This document shows positions 38,701 to 50,761 of a DNA stretch of 64,000 bases, piece after piece. The stretch covers positions 372,001 to 436,000 of the forward strand of contig BLZA01000040.1 of assembly GCA_013423385.1 (NCBI GenBank), read 5' to 3'. How positions within the stretch are numbered: the stretch's first letter is position 1; every line of letters starts with the position of its first letter. The notes under the pieces were generated by a model. The model had not been told where the DNA came from, did not search any database, and saw only the letters and a list, made by a program, of their open reading frames with translations. This stretch comes from Naganishia liquefaciens. Its lineage: Eukaryota; Basidiomycota; Tremellomycetes; Filobasidiales; Filobasidiaceae. Position numbers and translations under genes: made by a program.

Positions 38701-41421
38701 GGGAGCGAAACACAAGAGATGCGTTAGAGCTCTGCGAATGAGCGTGCGATCGGAGAGGCCGTTCAGACCAGCGGTTTCAGTCAACAAGACCATCATCAAG
38801 CCTAACAGCTCTTCAAGCATGGTGCATAGCTGTATGACGGCTCCAGTGGGTAGGCCTTGGTCTCGGTCCACGTGATCAAGGAGTGACCATTTGCCCGGAT
38901 TTGCATCAATGTGTTCTTTGGCGTTCGATTCCAAGAGCATTCCGAATCGCTGGAGAAGCGTGATGGTGAAAACCTCGGGATCGAGTTTTATCATGGCATG
39001 CTGCAGCATGAGCAGATCGTTGTCATATCCGTCGTCTCGCAGATACGTCTCGCGGTAATGAATCAAGAGACCCCTGATGTTTTGACCGTTGCGCACCCAC
39101 ATGTTGCTGCGCAATTGCGACATGAAAACAACCGCTGCACTTGGACGTCAGTAACCGCCTTGGTGTTCAGCGAGGATTAAAATGCTTACTTTGAAGGGGC
39201 TTCTCCATTAGAAGTAGGTCGTCTGACTCCGTTTCCCGCTTTCCGTGGTCGTCCCGGCCGATCCACATTTCTCTATCGCATTGGGGCAAAGCACTCCACG
39301 TGCCTTTATCGATTGCCATGGTGTATAGAGCGCCTGTTTGTCTGATCACTTCAGCCATCAGCCAATGCAGAGGGTTGAAGGGGCTGGCGGCTGTTTTCCC
39401 AACAGTGATCTCCAAGATGTTTCTGCAATGTTGCCCGAATCTGGCGGGACTAGTGACCCAGGCTTCTCCTGGCACATTCGCTTCAATGAGCTGATGGTGT
39501 TCAAGGATACGCGCAGAGATCGTTCTGAGAATGCGGAGATTATTGTTCAAAGTGCCATACTGAAAACTTCGTCCAATAGCTTGAGTGACCGAAGCGAGCT
39601 CAACAACTACGGTCAGGACACGCATCCATCCGTCATTCTCGTATTCGACGTGATCGCGGACTTGCCGATAAAAGGAAGACACGCCTCGCCAAAGCCAAAT
39701 GAAGTCGATGAGAGCCATCTGGCTATTCGGATCATTGACAAGCCACTGTTGTACGGCAGCCTGTCGGAGCGTAACTTTGAGATGCTTGAACAAAACTTGC
39801 CACTTTTTCGACTTGAAGCCGTCACTTTCGGGTGATATTCTGTTGACCGGCCGCGGCGGGATGACCAACCCTTGGCCAGCGATCTTTTGGTCGGAGAAAT
39901 ATGACGTCAAGACGCGGGCGAAGACAGAAAGTATGTCTTGCTTCCACGCGGCGGTCAAAGCAAAGTCTGGACGAGTAAAGAGATGCGTGCCCCAAAGAAC
40001 AAGGGCATATTCAGGCTCTCGGTCGCGAACGATGAGTTGATTGATCAAGGTCGGATAGTTGAAGGCGAATTTGTCCGCTGAAAATATCGTCAGCAGAAAG
40101 AGCAGCAGATGAGACATGAGACTTGAGACTTACCCAGCTGCATTTGAAAATCCCGATCCGCAGCAAATAATCTTGAAAGAATACGCATTATCATGACTCT
40201 TACGCCTCGCCATAGTTTTGGGAAACACCTCATCACCCATTCGATTCTTGTAATCACGCCTGCATCGGAGAGGTTGTCGACCGGATAATCGGGTTTCTCC
40301 TTCATGGCCGACTTTTCAAAAACAACTTGTCCCATCAATCGCCTCCAATACGTCTCGTCGCCAAGAAATGATGTATCGCTGAGGTCCAGGAGAAAGCGTA
40401 ACACATGTTGCATCGCGCTTTCATTGTACACCCGATGGGCGCGAGAGTTACTGATGGTAAGATCCATCTGCCCGAGTGTCTGGCCGAGGTGCAGTAATAA
40501 ATCCGTGTCTGTCGTTGTTGCAATGACGACTCGTCCCTGGAGTCAAACCTCAGCAGCTGCGGGCTATTATCCTCCCTTTGCAGTTGACCCACCTCATTCT
40601 CCAGTTCTTCAATCAAGGAAGCCACCTTTGTCTGCTCGTATCCCGTTGCTATTCCCACCTGCCTTGCAATCTCCCGCGAAGTATGCTTTTCATCTGCCCA
40701 TAACACCAAGCTAATCGGCTCCCCCTGTTTGCCATCGCCGTTTTCCTGCGGTCTTCCAGGGGCTGTTCCAAATGCGTCGTCGTAAAGTTGTGCTGACGTA
40801 CCCGGCGGGGGGATACCAACAGGTCCGTGGGCGTGGTACATGGTTGTCACGATGAATTGCCACAAGATACGCAGAACCTTGATGCTATTGTCCGTTGAAT
40901 CTTCCCGTCGATTCTCTGCTCCAGCTGCCTCACGTGTTGCGCCTGCAAGTGGATGATCGGGACACCCAAGTTCGCGATTCCATGCCGAGGGGTCGCCGCA
41001 ATCGCAGATTGTGCCGAAAGCGGTGATGGTGAAGTTGCTGGTGTCATGTCCTGTGTGATCAGTGGCGAAGAAGCAAGAAGGGCACAGCACCGAGGACATG
41101 TCTTTCGCGCATGTCCTAAAAGAGGCAAGATGAGTTAAGCAGAAGCAGGATTCGAACCAATACTCACTTGCAGCTATAAGCTTTCTGCACACGATTGATC
41201 AGGCTACCACAGCCTGCGGTCCTTCTGACCCTCTTCCTCCCATTGTCTTTGCCTGTCGACGTGCCGCTAGTTCTTCCGCTGAGTTCCTCGACTACGCCGC
41301 TGCCCAGTGCAACGGTCACAGCGTGCGCGAACTCGCTCTCAACCACCTCCTTCTCGAAATACCCATCATGCCTTTGAGCATGGCCCAAGAGGAACGACTC
41401 CAACGACCCGTCCATATGCAT
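35714..41421 (-). CDS. UBR1: N-recognin E3 ubiquitin ligase Ubr1
   Basis: Seven exons: 41421-41168, 41115-40593, 40536-40134, 40077-39190, 39134-36083, 36032-35904, 35849-35714 (1794 aa, frame exact). The UBR box begins near residue 70 (GCGSLINRVQKAYSCKTC, VLCPSCFFATDHTGHDT, ICDCGDPSAWN), the pocket for N-terminal basic residues. LVLWADEKH marks the ClpS-like domain. Middle blocks include RVYNESAMQHVLRFLLDL. The RING region (about 1107-1235) starts NCIVCQEECRA and ends GEFLCPLCKSLCNMLLPL. The autoinhibitory C-terminal domain ends with MPYLDMHGEVDQGAR, LRKLWLTHQIPTFVARKME. It ubiquitinates N-degron substrates with Rad6. The last two introns were found only by requiring this C-terminal block. 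It is divergent from RTR1. Confidence 0.95.
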
Positions 41422-41843
41422 CGTGGACGATGGGCGATTCCTTTGGATCTCACGTTGCCGTTAGGGTGATGATGTCCGATGTCTGTGCGGGATGATTCAA
41501 CTCGTAACTCGACTCATCCTTCGACTGAAGGTGGAGGCATGAGCTCGAAGCGTCGTAATCAGCTTCCGACTGAGTACTGCAGCGGGCGCGCCATCCGAGC
41601 ATCATGTATATGGATGCATCCCATTTCAGCTTCTTGGCTCTGCTTCAAAATTCATCAAGACCTTTTGGTAACGACTCATATTGCAATCATCTCCTTCAGA
41701 CTCGCGCCACCCCACTTTAGACCAGATATTGCGCTGAACAAACGCGGTATCGGTCATCTTCCACTGTACTCTCCTGTTTCAACGATAATCCGACTAGCTC
41801 TATCGCATCTGTCTTCCTCGTCATATCCAACTCGCTCAGCGCA
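41422..41843. promoter_or_regulatory. shared upstream region of UBR1 and RTR1
   Basis: 422 bp between two divergent ATGs. It contains a pyrimidine-rich stretch (41760-41840) just before RTR1. No defined factor site was recognised. Confidence 0.4.
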
Positions 41844-43100
41844 ATGTCGGCTCCGCGCAACCCCGCTCTACTGCAAGTGCAGGTCAGGTGGAGCAACGGC
41901 GACAATAAAGAATTCCCGACCACTGTCCCAGGTGATACGGCTATTCTTCGGGAAAGCCAACAGTTTCGTAAAGACATTGAGCGAGAAGTCGAAAGGTGGA
42001 TGGACGTACTCATGGAGTTGCCCTGCGCGGATCGAGAATTGTTCAGGCGAGCGGTACGTCATCACGCTACATTCGAAGATGTCCATTCATTCCGTAGCTT
42101 GCATCTTGTCCAGAGTCTGTATCTGCAACCCAATCTTTATGACGAAGTGCTGCACGAGAGGCATCTCGCCTCCATATGCTCTTATCCCACTTGCAATAAA
42201 CGTCCGCGGAGGCCATATTCCGAGGAATCTAGGTGGAAGATCACCCAACATACCTCGCGCAACACTTCTATCCGAGGACCGAACAAGCGCGATGTCGTTC
42301 AAGTCGCTGGAAACCCTGAAGATGGATTCTGCAGTCCCACTTGCACAACTCGCAGTCGATGGTATCGTTCTCAGTTGAGCATAGAACCGGTCTGGGCTAG
42401 ACCAGAAATAGACATTGGCGATCTGAAGGCGTACCAAAAGACTACGAGACAGGGACAACAGACTCTTTCATCAGCAGGCGAAGTGGATCTGCTTGAAGAC
42501 ATGGAGGACAGGGGAGAAATCGTAATCAAGATTGGCCAAATTAAGAAGCTCGGTTCGTCAGAACAAGAAGAAGAGGTCGACGCGAAGTCCAAGAATCAGC
42601 AGAAAAGCAGCGCAGCGAAGGAGAAAGCAGCGTCTGACGAACCCATCCCGCTATCTACGAACCCGCTGCCGATATCAGAACTCGTTGCGGAAGCGCCTAC
42701 ACAGCCATCTACCTTCATGCAAAAGCTCGAGAGTACTTTGGCTAGCCTTCGCATCTACGAGAAGGAATCCATCCCACAACCGTCGCAACCGCAAATCCAA
42801 ACAGCGGACGAGCCACAGCGAAACTTGAATGCCGTCTCGACATCAAGCGCGAATCCGGATACCCGACCTCTAAAACCTGATCTTGTGGAGCATCAGTCTG
42901 GTGTTAAAGGGGACGAATCGAGTCGCCCAGCGTCTGCGCTCGAGGCGAACAGGCCAGCCGTTCCTCCGGTAGGTGCTGAACATAATCATCCTGATGCACA
43001 AGAATCCGACTGGGAGGACGAAAGCGAGGATGAGGAGACGCAAAAGGTATTCGAGCTTGCTCTTGCAGCTCGCGAACAACTAAAAGACGGTAGTTTCTGA
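41844..43100 (+). CDS. RTR1: RNA polymerase II CTD phosphatase Rtr1/RPAP2
   Basis: Single-exon gene, 418 aa; one of the few intronless genes here. The zinc-binding RTR1 domain (about residues 95-180) has HLASICSYPTC and, after a basic insert, FCSPTCTTRSRWYRSQL followed by EPVWARP; the paired Cys pairs and the conserved RSRWYR..L/EPVW block identify the family. Rtr1/RPAP2 removes Ser5 (and Tyr1) phosphate from the Rpb1 C-terminal domain and helps Pol II import. The C-terminal half is a disordered acidic/Ser-Pro tail ending in DWEDESEDEETQKVFELAL, a short amphipathic acidic helix. Convergent with the ADAM gene, with 140 bp between stops. Confidence 0.93.
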   Translation: MSAPRNPALLQVQVRWSNGDNKEFPTTVPGDTAILRESQQFRKDIEREVERWMDVLMELPCADRELFRRAVRHHATFEDVHSFRSLHLVQSLYLQPNLYDEVLHERHLASICSYPTCNKRPRRPYSEESRWKITQHTSRNTSIRGPNKRDVVQVAGNPEDGFCSPTCTTRSRWYRSQLSIEPVWARPEIDIGDLKAYQKTTRQGQQTLSSAGEVDLLEDMEDRGEIVIKIGQIKKLGSSEQEEEVDAKSKNQQKSSAAKEKAASDEPIPLSTNPLPISELVAEAPTQPSTFMQKLESTLASLRIYEKESIPQPSQPQIQTADEPQRNLNAVSTSSANPDTRPLKPDLVEHQSGVKGDESSRPASALEANRPAVPPVGAEHNHPDAQESDWEDESEDEETQKVFELALAAREQLKDGSF

Positions 43101-43240
43101 GTCGCGATACATTTCTCAGTGTGCTGCATAGCAGGCCTCCGGGTATACGTATTGTACATGGTCATTATGACTACAACTTGTAATGAGTATAAACTTCCGA
43201 GCCTGCCTTTGTCGATGGCGGCATTCGTGCCATCTGATCA

Positions 43241-46200
43241 TCAATGCCTGAAATTGGGCCCATTATACTGTTCGGCGTCAACCCATCCACTTTGTCTCGC
43301 TCCGTTCATTTGCTGCATGGGGTAATTACCGTACATGGGATCCGGGGTGAATCCTGGCTGAGCGTATCCATGGCCGCCAGACCCATTATAATTATAACTT
43401 TGAGGGGGATAGGATGTGCGCGCGGGTGGAGGAGACATCAGAGGCTCGGCTTGAGGATAGCTGCTACCTCGATAGCGCTGTGGAACATTTCGGGAAGCCG
43501 CAGTCTTGTTCGGTCGACGTGAGAAACACGAGCCGAAAATGCATTTACAAATCCAGAAAAGAATGGCCAGGACCTGAAATGAGAAAATTTAGAGCCGCGT
43601 TCATTTCACCGAAGCGAGTCGACTTGCCAGTAGAGATCCAATGACAATGACCGGAATAGCAATCTGTAAATTCTGGTCGATCCAGCTGGAGACCGTGGAG
43701 CCAGCACTCCCAGCCTGACATGTTTGATTGTAACATCGGCCACCGTATCCGCACGATGAGCCGTCTATCAGAGGGGTCTGTAATACGAGACATGAATTGC
43801 TGGAGGGAAATAATAAGAACAACGGCTTGACAACCAGCAAACGATAACGTACGGAGATCCCGGGCTTTGGCAGGACACAACGCAGCTTGTATCGCCCTTT
43901 TGCGAGCATCCCCGTGTCAAGTTCAACGACGATCCGACTGTTTGACATTGTACTGCAAGGTCACGGAGGTGTGAGTATACCAAGCCTCTCATCCGCTGAT
44001 CTACGACTCACGATCCTTGGAGGTACATTGACCACTTGCGCAAGCTAGACCGTTGCTCCCGCATGAGATGCCTGTAATTGCAAAGCATAACGAGGTCAGT
44101 CTCAGCCGAGAAGGCAATGTCCAAGGCATTTCGCACTGACCATCTTCTTTGGTCTCATCTTCCGGGCAAGATCTAGAGTTTCCGGTGCAGTATTCTGCTA
44201 TGTCACAAGCCTCGTCTTTTGAGGCTCTACACATGGTTGTATTACTGGCGTATCCACAAGTACTTGTGCAACAGAGGTCCGTTGTCGGATCACAGACAGC
44301 GCCTTCGAGAAACTTGCAGGCTGTTGATCAGGGAAGCTCCGTAAGAATAGACATCAGGGCAGCGACGCATTCAAGACTTACTGCTGGCATTGCAGCACGC
44401 AGAATTTTGGGAGGAGCCAGGGTCGCAATCTTCGCCGTCCTCGACGATTCCGTCTGCAAAAGCGTTCAGGTTGATAGGATGTCTCCTGGGTTTAGAAACG
44501 ATTACTTACTGCCGCACGACGCCAGAGATAATATCTGTACAGCGCGTACGATATCAGCCACCGCAGCGGATCTGCACCACATTTTACACAACTCACCTTC
44601 TGTGATCCGGGAGGTACAACGCAGGAAGTGTCTACTGCGCGTGTGTTCATTACGGAGCAGATATTCCCTACGGTGCAGGGCGAAAAAGACACCTCGCTGC
44701 TGGACGTTGTCGGATGCATAATGTATTGCGCATTTGCGTTGCAAGTAGACGATGACAGCGGGCAGCATGCACTGGAAAGCGTGCAGCCTGTACTGCACTA
44801 GCATTAGTGTGAAAAGATCAGTGAGTCGAACAACAAGGCCCATCAAGTGCTCACATCGTGTATTGCACCAAAGTTGTGCCCAATTTCATGGCTCGTCAGA
44901 CTCCACTCAGTACGGGTGGAACTGGAAACGCCTGTTCCCGACACCGTCGAGCCGCTTTGGGAAGAAGAATCCGTTTGACAGAGAGTACCAAGCCAGGCAA
45001 CACCGACTTCCGTATCCTGCAGGGTGCGAAGAAGATCATTCATATGGCCTTTGCGAAGCAACTGTCAGACGGCACGTACTGTAGCGCAGGACTGATGTTT
45101 GCAGAAAATAAGGTCAGTCAGGAAGCGGACCGGAGGCCTGTCACTCTACACCCACCGTCATCAAGTGGTATAGTCCAGCTTGACTGTTTCCAGCTCTTCC
45201 TCGCCATTCGCTGAACAGACTCAAGCGATCGTTAAGTGTCACACTATCCGAACAGGGAGTGTTCCAAGCTGTTGATGAGCTGGATGCGGCGGATGCGGAC
45301 GGACAGGTCTCATTCATGACGTTCAATTCGATGATGCCAAGCGAGATATTGAAGGTCGACCGATAGAGTGCGGTTATGCTGGGGCCAGATTTGTATCAAA
45401 GTCAGTTTCTATTGGAGCCATTGAAAAGATCGCGTACCTGTTCCAGTTCGTCAGAATCTGCGTCCTCGCCTGCTCCGCGCCGCCGTAAGTCGATACATAG
45501 TTGCAATCAGCCGCCACTCCCATATACACAACTCTCTGCTCCGTCGGACATCCTGTCGTCTGGCCAATGTTATTGATGTAATTGGTGGACGGATTGGCGT
45601 TGCCACCGGTGGAAATGTCGTCGCGCCGTGATATGCCATTACGTGGCGATTGCTCGCCATGCGGAAACAAAGAGTACAAGGAAACTGGTAGAGGCATTGA
45701 GGACAGAGGCGGGAAGAATGGGGGAGCGACCTCGCTGTCAAAGTGTGGATGCCGTGGACGATCCTTGAGTACGGGATGGCCGGTGACGTTGGTGTTGTAA
45801 GGGAGATCATCATGGGAACAACCCGTCTTCCGCTGCCTCCGAAGGGATCCCAGTCCGAATGCTTCGTCCGCAGACGCATGCTCATCGCCCTCCATGAACA
45901 TGACTAGACCACTGTCTTCCCCGACTTCGAAGACCTCCGGATCGCCGTCTTGGGCATGTCGCAAGTAATTTTCTCTCGTGATCACGTGCCAGAGCTGTCC
46001 ATTCACGTAAAAAGCGCCTTGGAATCTGGTAGACCGCCCCTCGGTGTCGTCCTCTGGAAGCTCGTAGATGTGTATCGTGGCCGTTCCTAGCACCCCACGA
46101 GATTCTTCACTTCCCGGTGGGTAATAGACTCCTCCCACTCGATCCTCCTCCAACCGTCGGGACGTCGACCGATCGTTCAAGACCTCGCCGGCATAAACGC

Positions 46201-46761
46201 GATGATTGTGCGATTGCAATGGCTCCGAGTAGAGGACGTCTCCTGTGGCTGACAGGTAGTTGATCTTAGCTTGCGGATGAAACAGGTGTTCTGTCGGTGT
46301 CATGTGCAGGTGCACTGTCTCATGGGCGTCCTCGTCTGTCAAGATGTCGTCCTGTAGTCCGCGTGCGATGAGACGCCGACGGGATGGGATATCGAAGCTA
46401 AGCCGCAAGGCATCTGAGGCGAGGAGCTTGTCCGTTGGGACCAGGGAGCGCTTGTATTTTCCGTCGTGCCATGAAGCACCGGTATTCCGCTTGATTAGGT
46501 GTGCGGGAGGATTGTGTGGTGAATCTTGAGGAATAGCACGTGGAATTACCTGTGTGCCGATTTTCCTTGGATGGAATATACGTTTAAGAGGCCCAGGTCG
46601 GACGCTATGGGCTGAAGAGGAAGATGATTTCAGTAAGCGTGACAAAATGCGCATCCCCGAGGCATACCATGAGCATGAAGACTACTCCATGAGACCGCGA
46701 GAGCTAATATAGCAATCCAAACTTTCGCGAAGAATATCCGTGATAGAGGTGATGCAGGCAT
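43241..46761 (-). CDS. ADAM-type (M12B) membrane metalloprotease with disintegrin-like domain
   Basis: Thirteen exons: 46761-46668, 46611-45438, 45378-45156, 45090-45079 (12 nt), 45016-44855, 44797-44597, 44534-44510 (25 nt), 44453-44382, 44320-44141, 44071-44012, 43952-43853, 43799-43628, 43573-43241 (935 aa, frame exact). A signal peptide (MPASPLSRIFFAKVWIAIL) precedes a prodomain of about 370 residues. The catalytic zinc motif HEIGHNFGAIHD is complete (HExxHxxGxxHD). Downstream come a Met-turn-like IMHPTTS, a disintegrin-like module (SCGNGIVEDGEDCDPG, DEACDIAEYCTGNS), a Cys-rich/EGF-like part (GYGGRCYNQTC), one membrane segment (IAIPVIVIGSLLVLAILFW) and a Pro/Tyr-rich cytoplasmic tail. Fungal relatives include S. 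pombe Mde10 and Aspergillus ADM-A/ADM-B. The last intron uses a GC donor and splits the membrane helix. Confidence 0.9.
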
Positions 46762-48045
46762 GGTAACGTCTGCGTGAAATGGAAGAGAATGTGAAAGAAG
46801 GGTAGGGCGAGTATGTTGATCCGTTGCGCCAGAGTCCGTGAACGGTAACAATGCTGGTATATTGGTGTATCTCGACAGCGGTCCTCACGGTTCCGGCAGC
46901 ACAAACGATGGAACCCGGTGGCGACCTCAGCCTCGATCAGACATATAGCAGTTCAACCGCTTTACGTTTCAGCTTCTTTGATCATACCAGGCATCATACC
47001 CCTTCAATCGTAACAATCGCGACAAAGGAAATTCTGGATCTAAAGCACAGCATTGGATTCAAGGTGGAGGCCGCCAATTCTCCCGAGACGCGCTGATAAT
47101 AATATCGCTCGCTTGTCTGTCAGATAAGGCACCAAGCATGATGAAGCTCGTCAGCTTGTCAAGGGCTTCATGTTGACTCCTTGGTATGCAAGGCCACGTA
47201 TGCGCAGCAGAGATGCCTGTGGCATGCAGCAGGGATCGGTCTGCAGAATTCACGTTTAGGTGGCTTTTGCAACCGATACAGTGCGGGTCTATGGAACATG
47301 ACGACGACGCGGCTGACACGATCGCAGTCGTGCCAAGCGAAAGTCGGTGTGTCGTGAATTGTGACGAGGATAGTCGACGATCGGCTTGGGGGCGAGGGTT
47401 TGTAGCTAGAGCTCCACTGTTTGTTGAGTAGCAGTGGATATGTACACGCACTGATTACTTGGAAGACGTGAGGATTGCGAATTGAGACGGCATGCGGTCT
47501 AGTTTCGACAGCTGCGATTGTGGCGGCGATACCTCAGCGAGATTCACCCTGTCAACAATCTTCCAAGGGCTCTACAGTTTGGGCTTTCAGAGATGTACGG
47601 AGAGGCGGTGCACGTACGCTGACTCGAGATCGTGCGGGGACCTACCGTGTCAGTGTGGAGCCCGGCTTCTGAGCCCGGTTATTAGAGAAGATCCTTGTTT
47701 GACATATACATGCTATTGAGACCCGGAGTGGACTTGCTTGCTGTTGGGAGCATTCCGGCAAGCTGCGTACATAAAGCCATACACCAGTGGTTGAAGAAGC
47801 GATCTGCCTCTGATCCACCTTTTCCATACCGGGTCAAGCTTGCGCCGCTGTTTTCCCCGGAAAAGAGCGCAGATATAAAGAACAATATAGCATAGACACT
47901 CTGCTAATCATTGGATACGAACTGACATACAGTCACTGGATGATCAAGCGCAATCTGTACAACTCATAAGCCTGCATGGTCCACGCGCTTTGATTCCTGA
48001 TAAAACAGGGTATACAACGTTATTGCAAAAAGAACCGGGACTCCG
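46762..48045. other. 1.3-kb intergenic region upstream of the ADAM gene
   Basis: No recognisable gene. ORFs at 47059-47451 (minus) and 47186-47431 (plus) overlap each other antisense and show no family pattern or splice extensions. It should contain the ADAM promoter near 46762-47000, which is AT-richer than its surroundings. No RNA gene was seen. Confidence 0.3.
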
Positions 48046-50761
48046 TCATTTGCCTCGGGTCAGGCTGCGCGATAGAAGGACCCTCGCCACTATGACAGAC
48101 AAACCGACACCAACAAGAATAACGTATCCAGGTAGCTGCCTCAAAGCTTGTGGAGGACCGAATCGACTGGCGGAAGAGTACAGCGTTTGAGGCGTCGTCA
48201 ACCAGCTCCAGAAGACAGTTGTCGGATTGGCGTCCTGGCCAGCAGGCTTTTCCTCTGTCTCTGGACCTCTGGCGGATGTGTCGTATTGCGATGCGGACCG
48301 TTTGTGTGGAGGTGGGCCATCTCTGACAACGTTTGCCAGCAGCAGTTCCAGTTGGGTGATGCGACATTCCGCCGCTGTAAGGCGTTCCGCCATACTCGAA
48401 ATCGAGTCTTGGGGGCGGAGCGGAGTCGGGGCAGCCATCGCACGAGACTTCGAATTAAACTGGTCAGTTGCACCAAAGCTGATCACGCGAGAGGGTTCCT
48501 TCGAATCGTCCGGTTGTCGCGAGACTGATTGCGAGACGAAACGATTTTCAAGGTCTGAGCGAGGTCTCGCCCCGAGCTGGGTTGATAGATTTCGCAATTG
48601 GCCGACGGGCATCGAAGTATGCTCTAGTATGCTGACTTCGGCCTTCTGATCATCGCTCAATTGAGGGCCTGTTGTTGAATGCGCTCGTCTCAACGCGCCG
48701 TAAGGCTTGCGGCCGGCCCGCTCGTGCGCAGTCATGTGCGACATGTAGCCAGGCTGGGCGTCGAGCATCGGTGAGGCCGCAATTGGTGTTGGCTGCGATT
48801 CCTGCATGCGATGCTTCACAAATTTCGGCGAGATGGACGTTGATTGTGAAGCCGTCTGCGGCTCCTCATTCGACGCTCTCTGTATGAGCGCGGCGTCGTT
48901 GGGCCTGACCTCATCGCTGGAGACGGAGAAGGACTTGGCGATGTCTTGAATGTGTTGCGAGTCGACATCTGCAGGCTCCGCGATGTTTATCAGTCCGTGA
49001 GGCTTAACGAGATCCCCCGCCGCCTTCTTGGAGTGACCGGCCATAGTCTCTTTGTCCGTCTCGACTGATGATGTGTGACTTGGATTCTCAGAACGGCTAC
49101 CAGCCATGTTCGGCTTGATAGTAGCGCCGAATACGTCCTCCTCTGCATGACCTTCCAGAAATTCCAATTGTCCTGTCGACAGGGATTTGAGAGGACCGTC
49201 GCGCCCCAGAACTCGTCCCTCTCGCTCTTCCGCAGTTCTCCGGAGTTTCCTAGCGACGTCCCCGCTTTCAAACAGCGCAGCGGTCTCACTGACACAACCT
49301 TTTTCGCTGGTGCCGCTGCTCCATACACTAGCCGCGGAGAGCGAGCTCGATGAACTCAGTGTTCGCGATTTGAAGCGAGTCTGCGGCGAAAAGATTTCAT
49401 GTCGGTCCTCGGTGGAAAGAGGAAAGGAACCGCCCATATGCAGGCCTTTATTGAGGATCTCGGCCACTTCCCGGACATGTGGCTGCATGACGGTGACATT
49501 GAGAGATTCGACAGTGACGTCGTTCAAGACCTCATTCTCCTTTGTTTCTCGTAATAGACTCCTCCTGCGAGGATCAGAAGCCGAAATTTTGTTATGTCGA
49601 TAGTAGGTACTCTTCGCAGTATTAGGGCGGGAGGCAATGCGAGCCAAAGTGCTTCTTCCTGAAGTCGAGTCGACTAATTCTGCCGACAGGTAGAGCATGA
49701 CCGAGGGAAATGGAGGGGGGTCATCCGATCTGCTGAAAGCAACGTAAGAATAGAAGTGGACAAGATGAGCAGAAGCAAACTCACGCCCGATCTTTGTTCA
49801 GTTCAAGGAGGAAAGCCTTCCCATCTATTTGGTTTTGACGAATCCACGACTTGAGGTCTTCCACGAGGGATGGATGTAGGTCAAGTCGACGCTTTTGGTC
49901 AGGCCTCAAAGCGCTTTCAGAGAAGTTCTCGCGGTTGGTGTCGACAATGTTCTCAAAGGATTCCACGTGTGAAGGATTGGAGGAGAGTGTTGACTCAACG
50001 AAAACTTCGAGTTGAGCAGCTGTCGGAGAAATGCGTGAGCAGCGCCACAGACCTAGTGCCCCTTTTCGTCCTTACTGGTCCAATCTCTAGCATTCGCCTG
50101 TTGAGAGTAAGCGGTCAGTTATAAATTGAGGCAAGAGGATTGAGAGGAGATTTTGGAGACTTACAGGTAATGTGTCTCGCCAGTCCACGGATTCCGTAGT
50201 CCCCAAGCCACTGCGGCCGCCCTCCGGCCTGATGATACCAACCCTGGACCATTCCTCTCTAAGCTCCGTCACTCGCTTCCTAGGACTGGCGAGGGCGTCT
50301 AGCTCCATCGTCCCGTTTCCGGCGGAAGAGACTTCAGACAGATCCGACATTGATGCTCGTTGCGCGAGCGTTCGCTTTCGGGTATTGATCGAGTCGTACT
50401 TCATTGGCGGTAGAACGCCTTCATTGCGGCTGCGTTGCTTGTCTCGTATTATTGGAGAGCCTTCCTGCGACTCTGCGATCTGATCCAGGTCATTTGCGCT
50501 GCTCGAGTTCCGCAACAAGGTGTGCACGCTCTTGCTGGATTTGTGTTGCTGATAGCTGTGAGCGGAGACGGCGTTGTTAGGCGATGAGGAAATTGCAGCG
50601 GAGGAGAGAACGCCTGACGAGGTGGATTTGATACCGTAAGGATGAGAGTACCTGGGCTGATGCGGGGTAGGAGAAGGGCGCAAAGGAGTTTTGGGCGATG
50701 CGCCCACCGTTCGAGCCCCGGTTGGAGTCGGCGTCGCTGGAAGAGGGGGTAGGTCATGCAT
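48046..50761 (-). CDS. tail-anchored protein with a SAM-like segment and coiled coil, function unknown
   Basis: Exons 50761-50165, 50097-50076 (22 nt), 50019-49785, 49732-48046 (846 aa, frame exact). Not recognised as a named family. The N-terminal ~200 residues are Ser/Pro-rich. After the 22-nt exon comes WTTAAQLEVFVESTL and a helical block ending LVEDLKSWIRQNQIDGKAFLLELNKD, which resembles a SAM domain's terminal helix (IDG-x-x-FLxL). A long disordered region follows, then a short coiled coil (ISSMAERLTAAECRITQLE) and a C-terminal membrane segment (LPGYVILVGVGLSVIVARVLL) with a basic end, so the protein is probably tail-anchored in ER or outer mitochondrial membrane. An open frame and a CTTCCAG acceptor at 50737 hint that upstream exons (to about 50960, reading FFHQVFGVRSLFEGWQQK) may replace the chosen start. 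Confidence 0.65.

Noticed and set aside
41145-41165. tRNA B-box-like GGTTCGAATCC on the minus strand
   Set aside because: It lies within a 52-nt UBR1 intron with no A box, cloverleaf or room for a tRNA.
47059-47451. 130-codon minus-strand ORF in the ADAM upstream region
   Set aside because: No family pattern, and a similar-length frame lies opposite; composition looks non-coding.
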